The position numbers and the translations under genes were made by a program. Positions 37,137 to 45,714 of a stretch of 64,000 nt of DNA are shown one piece after another. Numbering within the stretch: the stretch's first letter is position 1; every line of letters starts with the position of its first letter. Source of the stretch: Endozoicomonas montiporae CL-33 (lineage in GTDB: Bacteria; Pseudomonadota; Gammaproteobacteria; Pseudomonadales; Endozoicomonadaceae); NCBI RefSeq assembly GCF_001583435.1, contig NZ_CP013251.1:3609215-3673214 (forward strand), given 5' to 3'. The notes under the pieces are model-generated. The model was not told the DNA's origin, ran no database searches, and saw nothing but the letters and a program-made list of their open reading frames with translations.

Positions 37137-37934
37137 TTGGGAGAAAAGTTACTCATAGATGTTCAGCCGGGGGCCCGGCTTGGAGCGCTTTTAATTAAAC
37201 GAAATGCTGACAAGCCTTTCTTTCTCGAAGTCTCTTTTACATCACCTCACGCCCCCATGTCTGCACCCGATGACTATATGAAAAGGTTTGAACACCTGGG
37301 AGAAAGGCAGACGCTGGCTGCCATAATTTCCAGCATGGACGACAATATCGGTTTAATTCTGGATAAGCTCAAAAAAGAAAACCTGACAGACAACACCATG
37401 GTCGTTCTGTTTTCCGATAACGGCGGCAAATTCGTACACGGTGGCGATAATGGCCCACTACGAGGTGAAAAGGCCGGGGCATTTGAAGGCGCCATTCGTG
37501 TGCCTTTTGCCGCAAAACTGCCGGGCAAAATAAAACCGGGCACCCGTTCCGACACCATGATCAGCGCGCTGGACCTTTTCCCGACCACCGTAAAACTGGC
37601 CGGAGGGGAAATCGATCCGGAATGGGATCTGGATGGTAAAGACATCATGCCGGTGCTCAGTGGAGAAACCACTGAAAGTCCACACGACACACTGTTCTGG
37701 CGCTATGGTGAAAGCTGGGCTCTGCGTCAGGGCGAATGGAAACTGGTGCAGAATCGCAGAGAGAAAGCAGGTCTTTAAAACCTTGCCGATGATATCGGTG
37801 AAGAAAATAGCCTGATAAATGAGTTTCCGGAAAAAACCCGACAAATGCGTAAAACCTGGCAGGAAATGAGTAAAGAGTTTGGTGGCGCAGAGTGGGGACG
37901 CTTCAAAGGTAAAACCGATCGTCGAATGAGGTAA
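37137..37934 (+). pseudogene. truncated sulfatase
   Basis: The C-terminal half of a formylglycine-type sulfatase. NADKPFFLEVSFTSPHAPM, LSDNTMVVLFSDNGG-like TDNTMVVLFSDNGG, GEKAGAFEGAIRVPF and SALDLFPTTVKLAGG are family landmarks. The N-terminal half with the catalytic C/S-x-P-x-R is missing, probably removed with the IS110 insertion. A TAA at 37776-37778 interrupts ...KAGL*NLADDIGEEN, where the family has a tyrosine (TAT to TAA likely); the frame then continues to 37934. The gene is dead. Confidence 0.85.
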
Positions 37935-38025
37935 GGTTAAGCTATTCATGGATGACAAACAGCCTGAAGGATAATTTCATCCATCAGGCTGTTCAAAGCC
38001 AGTTACCGATGAATACCGCCCATTC

Positions 38026-38880
38026 TTACCCAACTAGCCGGCCTTCCCGATAATCCACAAATGCCTGCTCTATTTCTTCATCAGAATTCATAACAAACGG
38101 GCCTGACTGAACCACCGGCTCATTCAAAGGTTCACCGGCAAGGACAATGAATCCACTCTCTTCACTGGCTGTGAGCTCCAGATCTCCCGACTCGCTCAAT
38201 ACCGCCAATGAAGATTGATTAACCGGAATAACGGATTCATTGCCAACAACGTTCACTGAGCCATGATAGACATAAATCATGACCTTGCTGGTCGTCACTG
38301 GTAAAACCAACCGGCCATTAGTATTAATATTCACATCCAGCATCAGAGCCTGCGTGCCTTCACGAACGACCGGCGCCTGAATCTGAGTTTCCTCATTGTG
38401 TAATGCCCCGACAAGTACACGACACTTGCCATCTGGTAAGATCCACTCGGGAATATCAGCACGATTGACATCAAGATATTGTGGATCGCTCATCTTGGCC
38501 TGTCTGGGTATGTTCAGCCACACCTGAAAACCATGCAGGCGATCCTGCTCGGGTAACGGCATTTCCGAGTGAATGACACCCCGTCCGGAATTCATCCATT
38601 GCATACCGCCATTACCCACTTCCCGACGATTGCCCATATGATCCTCATGGCGAAAACCGCCAACCAGCATGCAGGAGATGGTTTCTATTCCCCGATGCGG
38701 ATGGGGCGGAAAGCCGCCACCCAGAGACTCGTTATCATCTGCTTTCAGTTCATCCAGCATAAGAAAAGGATCCATCAGCCGGTGAGGCGGCTGACTCATT
38801 ATTCGTTTCAGTTGTACACCGGCGCCGTCGGAAGCGGGCACTGCATCTATACAATGAATGACGCTTCTTGTGGATTTCAT
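38026..38880 (-). CDS. pirin family protein
   Basis: A cupin-fold protein; some members act as quercetinase, others regulate. The metal site is in PPHPHRGIET and an HSEM motif (GRGVIHSEMPLPEQ). ATG 38880 follows GGAGG by 6 nt, and the gene starts 1 bp after azoR stops, so both are one operon. 284 residues, two cupin domains; the second has lost the metal ligands, as usual. The role is probably in redox or aromatic-stress response, by association with azoR. Confidence 0.9.
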   Translation of the reverse strand: MKSTRSVIHCIDAVPASDGAGVQLKRIMSQPPHRLMDPFLMLDELKADDNESLGGGFPPHPHRGIETISCMLVGGFRHEDHMGNRREVGNGGMQWMNSGRGVIHSEMPLPEQDRLHGFQVWLNIPRQAKMSDPQYLDVNRADIPEWILPDGKCRVLVGALHNEETQIQAPVVREGTQALMLDVNINTNGRLVLPVTTSKVMIYVYHGSVNVVGNESVIPVNQSSLAVLSESGDLELTASEESGFIVLAGEPLNEPVVQSGPFVMNSDEEIEQAFVDYREGRLVG

Positions 38881-38881
38881 G

Positions 38882-39481
38882 TTAAACCTCCAGGTGTTCA
38901 ATAGCGTGCTCTGCGTCCTGCAGGGCTTTACCCCTCACATCACTTATTGCCAGCCCCTCGGCATAAACAAACTGAACGTCGTCTATTCCAAGAAACGCCA
39001 GAAAATCGGTGACATAACGGGTTTCTGTATCTTTGGGTGTACCTTTATACAGACCGCCACGGGTTGTCAGAACATAGGCTTTTTTTCCGGTTAACAACCC
39101 CACTGCCCCCTGATCGGTGTATTTGAAGGTAATGCCCGCCCTGGCAATATGATCAAAGTAAGCTTTCAGCGTTGAAGGAATGCCAAAGTTATACATTGGC
39201 AGCCCCAGCACCAGAATATCCGCTTGCTGCAGTTCATTAATCAACTGATCTGACAGCTCCGCTGCCTGACTCTGGCTTTCACTTCGCTCGGCAGCCTGAA
39301 GGGTAAAGCCCTGAAAGCTGTCTGCCGTTAAATGAGGAACCGGTTTGGCGGCGAGATCCCGATGAATGACTTCAGCATCCGGCTGTTTGACCAGCAGGCG
39401 ACTGATGAAAGTCCGGGCCAGTTTCGAGGATTGTCCGTCTTTACCAAACAGACTTGAAGAGATATTCAGAATGGTGCTCAT
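38882..39481 (-). CDS. azoR: FMN-dependent NADH:quinone/azo reductase AzoR
   Basis: A dimeric flavodoxin-like enzyme that reduces quinones and azo compounds with NADH, protecting against thiol stress. It has LNISSSLFGKDGQSSKLA (FMN phosphate), LPMYNFGIPSTLKAYFDHI and VLTTRGGLYKGT. The 199-residue length is typical. AGGAG precedes ATG 39481. It is the first gene of azoR-pirin; no LysR regulator, often adjacent, is seen. Confidence 0.93.
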   Translation of the reverse strand: MSTILNISSSLFGKDGQSSKLARTFISRLLVKQPDAEVIHRDLAAKPVPHLTADSFQGFTLQAAERSESQSQAAELSDQLINELQQADILVLGLPMYNFGIPSTLKAYFDHIARAGITFKYTDQGAVGLLTGKKAYVLTTRGGLYKGTPKDTETRYVTDFLAFLGIDDVQFVYAEGLAISDVRGKALQDAEHAIEHLEV

Positions 39482-39699
39482 GGTGGGCTCCTGTCAGCAG
39501 GTTTGTATTTTTTTCAACATACTTATCAATTTATCGTCGAATATTACGAAATAAAAGACGAAAATTTGGAGCTTATCTATCCATTTTTTCGAAAATAATA
39601 AACAGGGAGGGAACTAACAGCAGGGTATATTGATCAAAAGGGTTCGGAAACAGGTAATTGTTTTTTTGTCACAGCTGACAAACCCCAACGGAGCGCAGA
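39482..39699. other. intergenic region between azoR and the ETS gene
   Basis: AT-rich divergent promoter region of about 218 bp. It should hold promoters for both genes; I see no certain hexamers. CACAGCTGACAAACCCC lies just upstream of the ETS gene ribosome site. Confidence 0.3.
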
Positions 39700-40518
39700 A
39701 TGGATACAGCTTTTCAAAATGATCCTCTATTCAGGTCATGTTTTGTGCCGGACTTTCGCTCTTACGCCCCTGATGGCGTTGAAAAGGATGATTCGACTCT
39801 GTGGGGGCGTATACTTTCTCAAAGTGAATTATCAGACCAACCATCTGTTTCAGTAAAAGCCCCTCAAAATACGGAAACGTTCCAGACAGCAGCTCAGGAA
39901 CATAGCAGTCTGGAGCAGCGGCAGGCAACAGCCGTCTCACCGTTTCCCCATCAAACAGTTTCCACTATGGTCGTAGCTGCGCCTTACAACCAGACAGTAA
40001 CCCTTCCCGTTTCGTCAACCGACTCATCAAGCGCTCAGCCTGCCGGCAATTATCAAAAAAACGCAGTCGCTAAGAGGTCTACTCAGAAGAAACCCACTCT
40101 ACAAAAAAAAGCAGTTGCTGAAGGTAAAGTTGCTAAAGGTAAAAAGGCCATGGCAATAAAACAGCGTAAAGTGAGCAAAGCTAAACGGGCAACAATCTAT
40201 GATTTTCTACTTAAGAAGCTGTGTGACGGAAACGACGATTCTGTTATCTGGCAGAATAGATCCGAAGGCACTTTTGTATTAGCCAAGAGGAGGCAGGTGA
40301 TACAGCAATGGGGGAAAGTTGGCCGTAGCAAAGGATCAATGACATTCGAATCCATGGCCAGAGGCATGCGTTACCACTACAAAACCAAAGTAATGAGATG
40401 TACAGGGCAAAGTGGTGTTTACGCCTTCAACCCCGACCACCCCAAAGTTCAACGCTATCTTGGAAGCATAAACAACGAAGCAGCCTCCTCCTCCAGTCAA
40501 CAACCTGCTCCTGACTAG
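39700..40518 (+). CDS. ETS-domain protein, animal-type DNA-binding domain in a bacterium
   Basis: A 272-residue protein. Residues 1-120 are polar (Ser/Thr/Gln-rich) and probably disordered; 125-163 form a lysine-rich NLS-like stretch (KRSTQKK, KGKKAMAIKQRK, SKAKR); about 165-256 match the metazoan ETS winged helix. Helix 1 is TIYDFLLKKLCD, then SVIWQN and GTFVLA strands, RQVIQQWGKVG, and recognition helix MTFESMARGMRYHYK, with both DNA-contacting arginines kept (Arg221, Arg224), then a VYAFN strand. GGAG six bases before ATG 39700 shows bacterial translation. There is no signal peptide. The inference is a secreted effector acting on host promoters; a bacterial regulator is the alternative. 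Confidence 0.85.
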   Translation: MDTAFQNDPLFRSCFVPDFRSYAPDGVEKDDSTLWGRILSQSELSDQPSVSVKAPQNTETFQTAAQEHSSLEQRQATAVSPFPHQTVSTMVVAAPYNQTVTLPVSSTDSSSAQPAGNYQKNAVAKRSTQKKPTLQKKAVAEGKVAKGKKAMAIKQRKVSKAKRATIYDFLLKKLCDGNDDSVIWQNRSEGTFVLAKRRQVIQQWGKVGRSKGSMTFESMARGMRYHYKTKVMRCTGQSGVYAFNPDHPKVQRYLGSINNEAASSSSQQPAPD

Positions 40519-40567
40519 CCTGAATAATCAATCAAAACTGCGCTGAATGCAGCCGCTATTTCAGTCA

Positions 40568-40813
40568 CTATTCACCCGCTTTGCGAATCACATAAATGTA
40601 GTGTTTATCTTCTTCCTTACTCTCCAGCAATTCATGATCCAGAAAGTTGCAAAACTTGGGTATATCGCGTTTGGTTGAAGGGTCAGTAGCGATCACCTTA
40701 ACCACTTCACCCGCCAACATATCCCGAACCTTGTTGTGCAGCATCATTACCGGTTCAGGGCACAACAGCCCACAGGTATCGAGTTCGTGTTGTACTTCAA
40801 TGTGCTCAGACAC
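40568..40813 (-). CDS. tusA: sulfur carrier protein TusA
   Basis: Carries persulfide sulfur from IscS to the Tus relay for tRNA 2-thiouridine, and to molybdenum-cofactor enzymes. The 81-residue protein has [10 protein letters not shown] with the carrier Cys18, [12 protein letters not shown] and a YVIRKAGE end, as in E. coli. It starts at GTG 40813 with GAGGAT upstream. Monocistronic. Confidence 0.93.
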
Positions 40814-40860
40814 AGACCATCCTCAAAATAACTTGTCCCGAAACCATTCAGGTTCACTTT

Positions 40861-40898
40861 CCGCCATAAACCGGAGTATCCACCATAAACCAGAGTAT
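40861..40898. repeat. two-copy 19-bp tandem repeat
   Basis: CCGCCATAAACCGGAGTAT (40861-40879) and its near copy (40880-40898) match at 17 of 19. They lie in the 309-bp gap upstream of tusA and the DyP gene; the remainder of the gap shows nothing clear. Could be a binding site pair or a replication slip. Confidence 0.6.
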
Positions 40899-41122
40899 AA
40901 GGCGATCAAAAGCCGTGATTACCGATACTCAAAGTAATGTACCAGACAGGTAGAAAAGCGCTTATTGTAGCGATCAACAGGTTATGTTGCATTCTCTACA
41001 CAGATTCTGCCGCAATAAATACCACCCGTTTCCTGAAATCAGGTTTTATTGACTTCCGGCATAGTCATTAATCCCCGGAACTCATAGAATGTCGGGCTGG
41101 ACACACAGACCCGAGGCCATCC

Positions 41123-42049
41123 ATGTATACTCCCCAGTCAGGTATCACTCCGGAAGCCAATACTGACGCTCTGTTTCTCACATTGCTGATCAACAGAGAC
41201 ACAACCAGCCTTGCGCGCATCCGCAAGACCTGCGCCATCATTCCAGAAATGACCACCAAGCTGGCAGAACAATATCCCGACGCCCGTTTGTCATCGACCA
41301 TCAGTATTGGCAGTGACGCATGGAGCCTCCTTTATCCTGACACCCGTCCGGAATCCCTTCGCCCATTCCCGGAAATAGAAGACGAAGAACGTCTGGCTCC
41401 TGCCACCGCAGGCGACCTTCTGCTACACATCCGTGCCAATCGCCGTGATATCGTTTTCCAATTGATGCACGATGTTCTGGAACAGTTTGGTAAAAGCATC
41501 TCGGTTGAAGAAGAAGTCTCCGGCTTCCGTTATCTTGATTCCCGCGACCTGACCGGTTTCGTAGACGGCACCGAAAACCCGACAGGGGACAGCCGCACCA
41601 GCGTTGCTCTGGTCGGAGAAGAAGATTCCGAATTTACCGCCGGTAGCTACATTCATACCCAGCGTTACATCCATCATCTGCACCAGTGGAACGAACAGCC
41701 TGTTGCCGAACAGGAAAAAATCATTGGCCGTACCAAGGCTGACGACATTGAGTTCAGCAGTGAACAAAAAGCACCAACAGCACATATTAAACGTGCCAAC
41801 ATCAAAGACGCCGAAGGCAAAGGGATGGAAATCCTCCGGCACAGCATGCCCTATGGCAACAGTAAAGAAGCCGGGCTGCTGTTTGCTTCCTACTGTCGTA
41901 CACCCGTGCATTTTGAGCTGATGCTTGAAGCCATGATGAAGGCCGATGAAGCCGGTCATTATGACCACCTGATGAACTATTCAACGGCAGTCACTGGCTG
42001 TGCTTTTTTCGCACCTTCTATTGAGTTTTTAACTCGCCACAGCGACTGA
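41123..42049 (+). CDS. DyP-type haem peroxidase (YfeX-like)
   Basis: A haem peroxidase of the dye-decolourising family. The distal motif GFVDGTENP (residues 145-153, catalytic Asp148) and the presumed axial haem His221 (AHIKRANI) are present. The 308-residue, signal-less form matches class P/B YfeX-like enzymes in the cytoplasm. Suggested natural substrates are porphyrinogens or peroxide detoxification. A strong hairpin follows its stop. Confidence 0.92.
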   Translation: MYTPQSGITPEANTDALFLTLLINRDTTSLARIRKTCAIIPEMTTKLAEQYPDARLSSTISIGSDAWSLLYPDTRPESLRPFPEIEDEERLAPATAGDLLLHIRANRRDIVFQLMHDVLEQFGKSISVEEEVSGFRYLDSRDLTGFVDGTENPTGDSRTSVALVGEEDSEFTAGSYIHTQRYIHHLHQWNEQPVAEQEKIIGRTKADDIEFSSEQKAPTAHIKRANIKDAEGKGMEILRHSMPYGNSKEAGLLFASYCRTPVHFELMLEAMMKADEAGHYDHLMNYSTAVTGCAFFAPSIEFLTRHSD

Positions 42050-42060
42050 CAGCCATCGGT

Positions 42061-42097
42061 TTGCCGGAAGTGGGATAAAGCCTCCCGCTTCCGGCAA
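42061..42097 (+). terminator. hairpin after the DyP gene
   Basis: A long stem (TTGCCGGAAG-x-GGGA with TCCC-x-CTTCCGGCAA) spans 42061-42097 and follows the DyP stop by 11 bp. No perfect T tract follows, only TTTT further on. It insulates the cco promoter. Confidence 0.6.
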
Positions 42098-42362
42098 TAC
42101 CTGTTTTCCCTGTGAAAAAGCCTCGAATTCAACCCCCTCCCCCATCTACGCAAATGCCGAAAAAGCATTAGCGATTACATCTACATTTCTGTATGATTGC
42201 CGCGGGCTTACCGAATCTTTGCAAACAGCTGTCAGACTGGTAACGACAGTGTCGTGTAAAAGGCCGGCAACCACTCAGGACCGGAGAATAAAAAAAAGAA
42301 GTGCGATAGTACCGATCCAGGACAGAACTGTACCGCCATCCATGGGTTACAACCATGAAAAA

Positions 42363-42404
42363 TTGACCCAGATCAATACTCCAGCCCTGTGTATTACCCA
42401 CAAT
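42363..42404 (+). promoter_or_regulatory. Fnr box and -10 of ccoNOQP
   Basis: TTGAC-CCAG-ATCAA (42363-42376) has one mismatch to the Fnr consensus. A -10-like CACAAT starts 22 bp later (42399-42404), as in class II Fnr promoters, about 38 bp upstream of ccoN. cbb3 operons are classical Fnr/Anr targets. Confidence 0.75.
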
Positions 42405-42442
42405 AATCGAACAATAAGTACAAACCGAAGGTAACATGGAGC

Positions 42443-43879
42443 ATGAGCACTGTAATGCTACAGCCCGCTTACAACTATAAGGTTGTCAGGCAGTTTGCCC
42501 TCATGGCAGTGGTCTGGGCCATCGTAGGTATGGGCGTCGGACTGTTCATCGCCACGCAGATGGTTTTCCCCGAACTCAACCTGAATCTTCCCTGGACCAG
42601 CTTTGGTCGTTTGCGACCGTTACACACCAATGCCGTTATCTTTGCCTTTGGTGGCTGCGTCCTGTTTTCCACGTCGTATTATGTTGTTCAGCGCACCTGT
42701 CAGACGACGCTGGCACTGCCGAAACTGGCGGCCTTTACCTTCTGGGGCTGGCAACTGGTGATCGTGCTGGCAGCCATCACCCTGCCTATGGGTATGACAT
42801 CCTCTAAAGAATACGCCGAGCTGGAATGGCCCATTGATATTCTGATCACTATTGTCTGGGTGTCGTATGCGCTGGTGTTCTTCGCCACGATTATGAAGCG
42901 CAAGGCCAGACACATCTATGTGGCAAACTGGTTCTTTGGTGCCTTTATCATTACTGTTGCCGTTTTGCATGTAGTGAACAGTGCCGCTATTCCTGTCACC
43001 CTGACCAAATCCTACTCGGCCTATGCCGGTGCCATGGATGCCATGATTCAATGGTGGTACGGGCACAACGCCGTGGGCTTTTTCCTGACGGCAGGCTTCC
43101 TTGGCATGATGTATTACTTTGTGCCCAAGCAGGCCGAACGTCCGGTTTATTCCTACCGTCTATCCATCGTGCATTTCTGGGCCCTGATTGCCATTTACAT
43201 CTGGGCTGGCCCGCATCACCTGCATTACACCGCACTGCCAGACTGGGCCCAAAGTCTGGGTATGGTCATGTCATTGATTCTTCTGGCACCTTCCTGGGGC
43301 GGCATGATCAACGGCATCATGACCTTGTCCGGAGCCTGGCACAAACTCCGTACCGACCCTATTCTGCGCTTCCTGGTGGTTTCCCTGTCGTTCTACGGCA
43401 TGTCTACTTTTGAAGGCCCCATGATGGCCATCAAGACCGTTAATGCTCTGTCTCACTACACCGACTGGACCATTGGTCATGTTCACTCCGGTGCTCTGGG
43501 CTGGGTCGCCATGGTCTCCTTTGGTTCACTCTACCATCTGATTCCGCGGGTTTATGGTCGTGAACAGATGTACAGCGTTCCGCTGATCAATGCGCACTTC
43601 TGGCTGGCAACCATCGGTACCGTTCTTTACGTCGTCGCCATGTGGGTTAACGGCATCACCCAGGGTTTGATGTGGCGTGCAGTCAACAACGACGGCACCC
43701 TGACTTACAGCTTTATTGAATCCGTCGTTGCCAGTGAATTCGGTTATATCGTTCGCGCCATTGGCGGTGCCTTCTTTGTCTCCGGCGTTCTGATTATGGC
43801 TTACAACGTTTACCGTACCAGTCAGCTACCTGCTCAGGATACTGAGGCCGACGCCAGTACCGAGCCCCAAGCGGTTTGA
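42443..43879 (+). CDS. ccoN: cbb3-type cytochrome c oxidase subunit I CcoN
   Basis: Catalytic subunit of the high-affinity proton-pumping terminal oxidase used at low oxygen. Twelve membrane helices; haem b, haem b3 and CuB histidines are in [34 protein letters not shown] and [10 protein letters not shown]. The 478 residues are normal. A cytoplasmic acidic tail ends it. First gene of ccoNOQP; ccoO follows by 18 bp. Confidence 0.97.
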
Positions 43880-43897
43880 GCAAGGAGGATCATCACC

Positions 43898-44509
43898 ATG
43901 ACAAAACATGAGATTGTTGAAAAAAATATTGGTCTGATGGTGCTGCTGATTGTGGTTGCAATCAGCTTTGGCGGTCTGGTCGAGATCGTTCCACTGTTCT
44001 TCCAGAAAGAAACCACACAGCCTGTTGCCGGGCTCAAACCCTACACGCCGCTGCAATTGGAAGGGCGTGACATTTATATCCGTGAAGGCTGTGTCGGCTG
44101 CCACTCGCAGATGGTTCGCCCGCTGCGTGCCGAGGTCGAGCGTTATGGGCACTACTCAGTCGCTGGCGAATCCGTGTACGAACATCCGTTTCTCTGGGGT
44201 TCCAAGCGCACCGGGCCAGACCTTGGCCGGGTTGGGCAACGTTATTCCGATGAATGGCACAGGGCCCACCTGCACAACCCGAGAGACGTTGTTCCTGAGT
44301 CCATTATGCCGGCATACCCATGGTTGAATGAAAACACGCTGGACGGAAAGCTGACCGCCAGAAAAATGGAAGCCATGCGAACACTGGGCGTGCCCTATAC
44401 CGACGAGGACATAGCCGGAGCCGCCACCCAGGTAAAAGGCAGCACCGAAATGGATGCACTGGTGGCCTATCTGCAATCACTCGGTACAGCAATTACAACG
44501 AAACGGTAA
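43898..44509 (+). CDS. ccoO: cbb3 oxidase mono-haem cytochrome c subunit CcoO
   Basis: Membrane-anchored cytochrome c subunit passing electrons to CcoN. One N-terminal helix (residues 12-34), then the periplasmic domain with haem-binding CVGCH (Cys65, Cys68, His69) and a methionine ligand in the [12 protein letters not shown] region. GGAGGATC lies upstream of the ATG. 203 residues, family-typical. Confidence 0.97.
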
Positions 44510-44513
44510 CACC

Positions 44514-44735
44514 ATGGACATCAATGACATCAGAGGGCTTGCCACGGTTCTGGCCATGGTGGCATTCCTTGCCGTCACCTACTGGGCCTACAGCAGTCGC
44601 AGGAAAAAAGACTTCGAAGAAGCTGCAAACCTGCCATTTGCTGATGATAACTTCCCTGACAACGGTAACAACACACAGAACAGTCTCAACACCGGAAATG
44701 CTGGGAAGAACAAGAAAGGAGGGGGAACACAATGA
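44514..44735 (+). CDS. ccoQ: cbb3 oxidase small subunit CcoQ
   Basis: A 73-residue single-helix protein stabilising the oxidase. The helix (LATVLAMVAFLAVTYWAY) is followed by a charged KKDFEEAANLPFADD, as in other CcoQ, then a Asn/Gly/Lys-rich tail. It starts at ATG 44514, inside a longer open frame, 4 bp after ccoO. It overlaps ccoP by 4 bp. Confidence 0.9.
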   Translation: MDINDIRGLATVLAMVAFLAVTYWAYSSRRKKDFEEAANLPFADDNFPDNGNNTQNSLNTGNAGKNKKGGGTQ

Positions 44736-45631
44736 TGAGTAGTTTCTGGAGCGGCTGGATCATTGTACTGACTCTGGCCTGTCTTGTTCTTGTGATCTGG
44801 TTGCTGTTCGCAACCCGAAAAACCCAGAGGCGCGACCTGACCGATGAAACCACCGGGCACAGTTACGACGGTATTGAAGAACTGGACAACCCAATGCCGC
44901 ACTGGTGGTTCCTGTTGTTTGTCGCCACACTGGTATTTTCTGCTGCCTACTTACTGCTTTACCCCGGCATGGGTAACTGGAAAGGCTTCCTGGGCTGGAC
45001 TTCTGTTGGCGAACTGGAACGAAGTGAGGAAAAACACGACAGACGTTATGCCCCTCTGTTTTCCCAATACGCCAGAACGCCCATCGAAAAACTGGTAGAA
45101 AACCCCAAAGCCCTGAAAATGGGGCAGCGTATTTTCCTGAACAACTGCGCACTCTGTCATGGTTCCGACGCCGGTGGCGCCTTTGGCTTTCCTAATCTTA
45201 CTGACAATGAATGGCTGTATGGCGGAAGTCCGGAAGAGATAAAAACGACCATTATGGACGGGCGCAAAGGTCAGATGCCGGCATGGGGTGCTGTCATTGG
45301 TGAAAAAGGCGTGCGGGATGTTTCTACCTTCGTTCGCTACCAGGTCGGGCTTATTGATCAGGTTGACGATGATGTGATCAGTAATGGCAAAAAAATCTAT
45401 GCGGACACCTGCTCAATCTGTCACGGCCCCAACGGTGAAGGCAATAAAGCCCTTGGCGCCCCTAACCTGACCGATGCTGTATGGTTATACGGCTCCAGTC
45501 AGGCAGAAATTGAATACACGGTTCGCAGTGGTCGTAACGGCGTTATGCCCGCCTGGAAAGATATTCTTGGAGAAGAGAAAGTGCATCTGGTTTCAACCTA
45601 TGTCTACAGTCTGGAAGATAAGAAAAAGTAG
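44732..45631 (+). CDS. ccoP: cbb3 oxidase di-haem cytochrome c subunit CcoP
   Basis: Entry point for electrons from cytochrome c. Two N-terminal helices (residues 5-25 and 56-78), then two haem domains: CALCH (139-143) and CSICH (227-231), each with a later MPAW methionine ligand. The ATG overlaps ccoQ (translation coupling). 299 residues, normal length. Terminator 25 bp downstream. Confidence 0.97.
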   Translation: MMSSFWSGWIIVLTLACLVLVIWLLFATRKTQRRDLTDETTGHSYDGIEELDNPMPHWWFLLFVATLVFSAAYLLLYPGMGNWKGFLGWTSVGELERSEEKHDRRYAPLFSQYARTPIEKLVENPKALKMGQRIFLNNCALCHGSDAGGAFGFPNLTDNEWLYGGSPEEIKTTIMDGRKGQMPAWGAVIGEKGVRDVSTFVRYQVGLIDQVDDDVISNGKKIYADTCSICHGPNGEGNKALGAPNLTDAVWLYGSSQAEIEYTVRSGRNGVMPAWKDILGEEKVHLVSTYVYSLEDKKK

Positions 45632-45655
45632 TGACCTGATACTGGCCTGATAGTC

Positions 45656-45704
45656 GAAGCCATTGATTCACCCTCATCAAAAACAACTGTGAGTCAATGG
45701 CTTC
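45656..45704. terminator. bidirectional terminator between ccoP and the 1174-residue protein gene
   Basis: Two 16-bp arms (45656-45671 GAAGCCATTGATTCAC; 45689-45704) pair at 15 of 16 with an A-rich loop. It separates ccoP from the convergent large gene. Confidence 0.7.
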
Positions 45705-45714
45705 AACGTTTAGT

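Noticed and set aside
39628..39636. TTGATCAA near the ETS gene as an Fnr site
   Set aside because: The two half-sites overlap without the 4-bp spacer.
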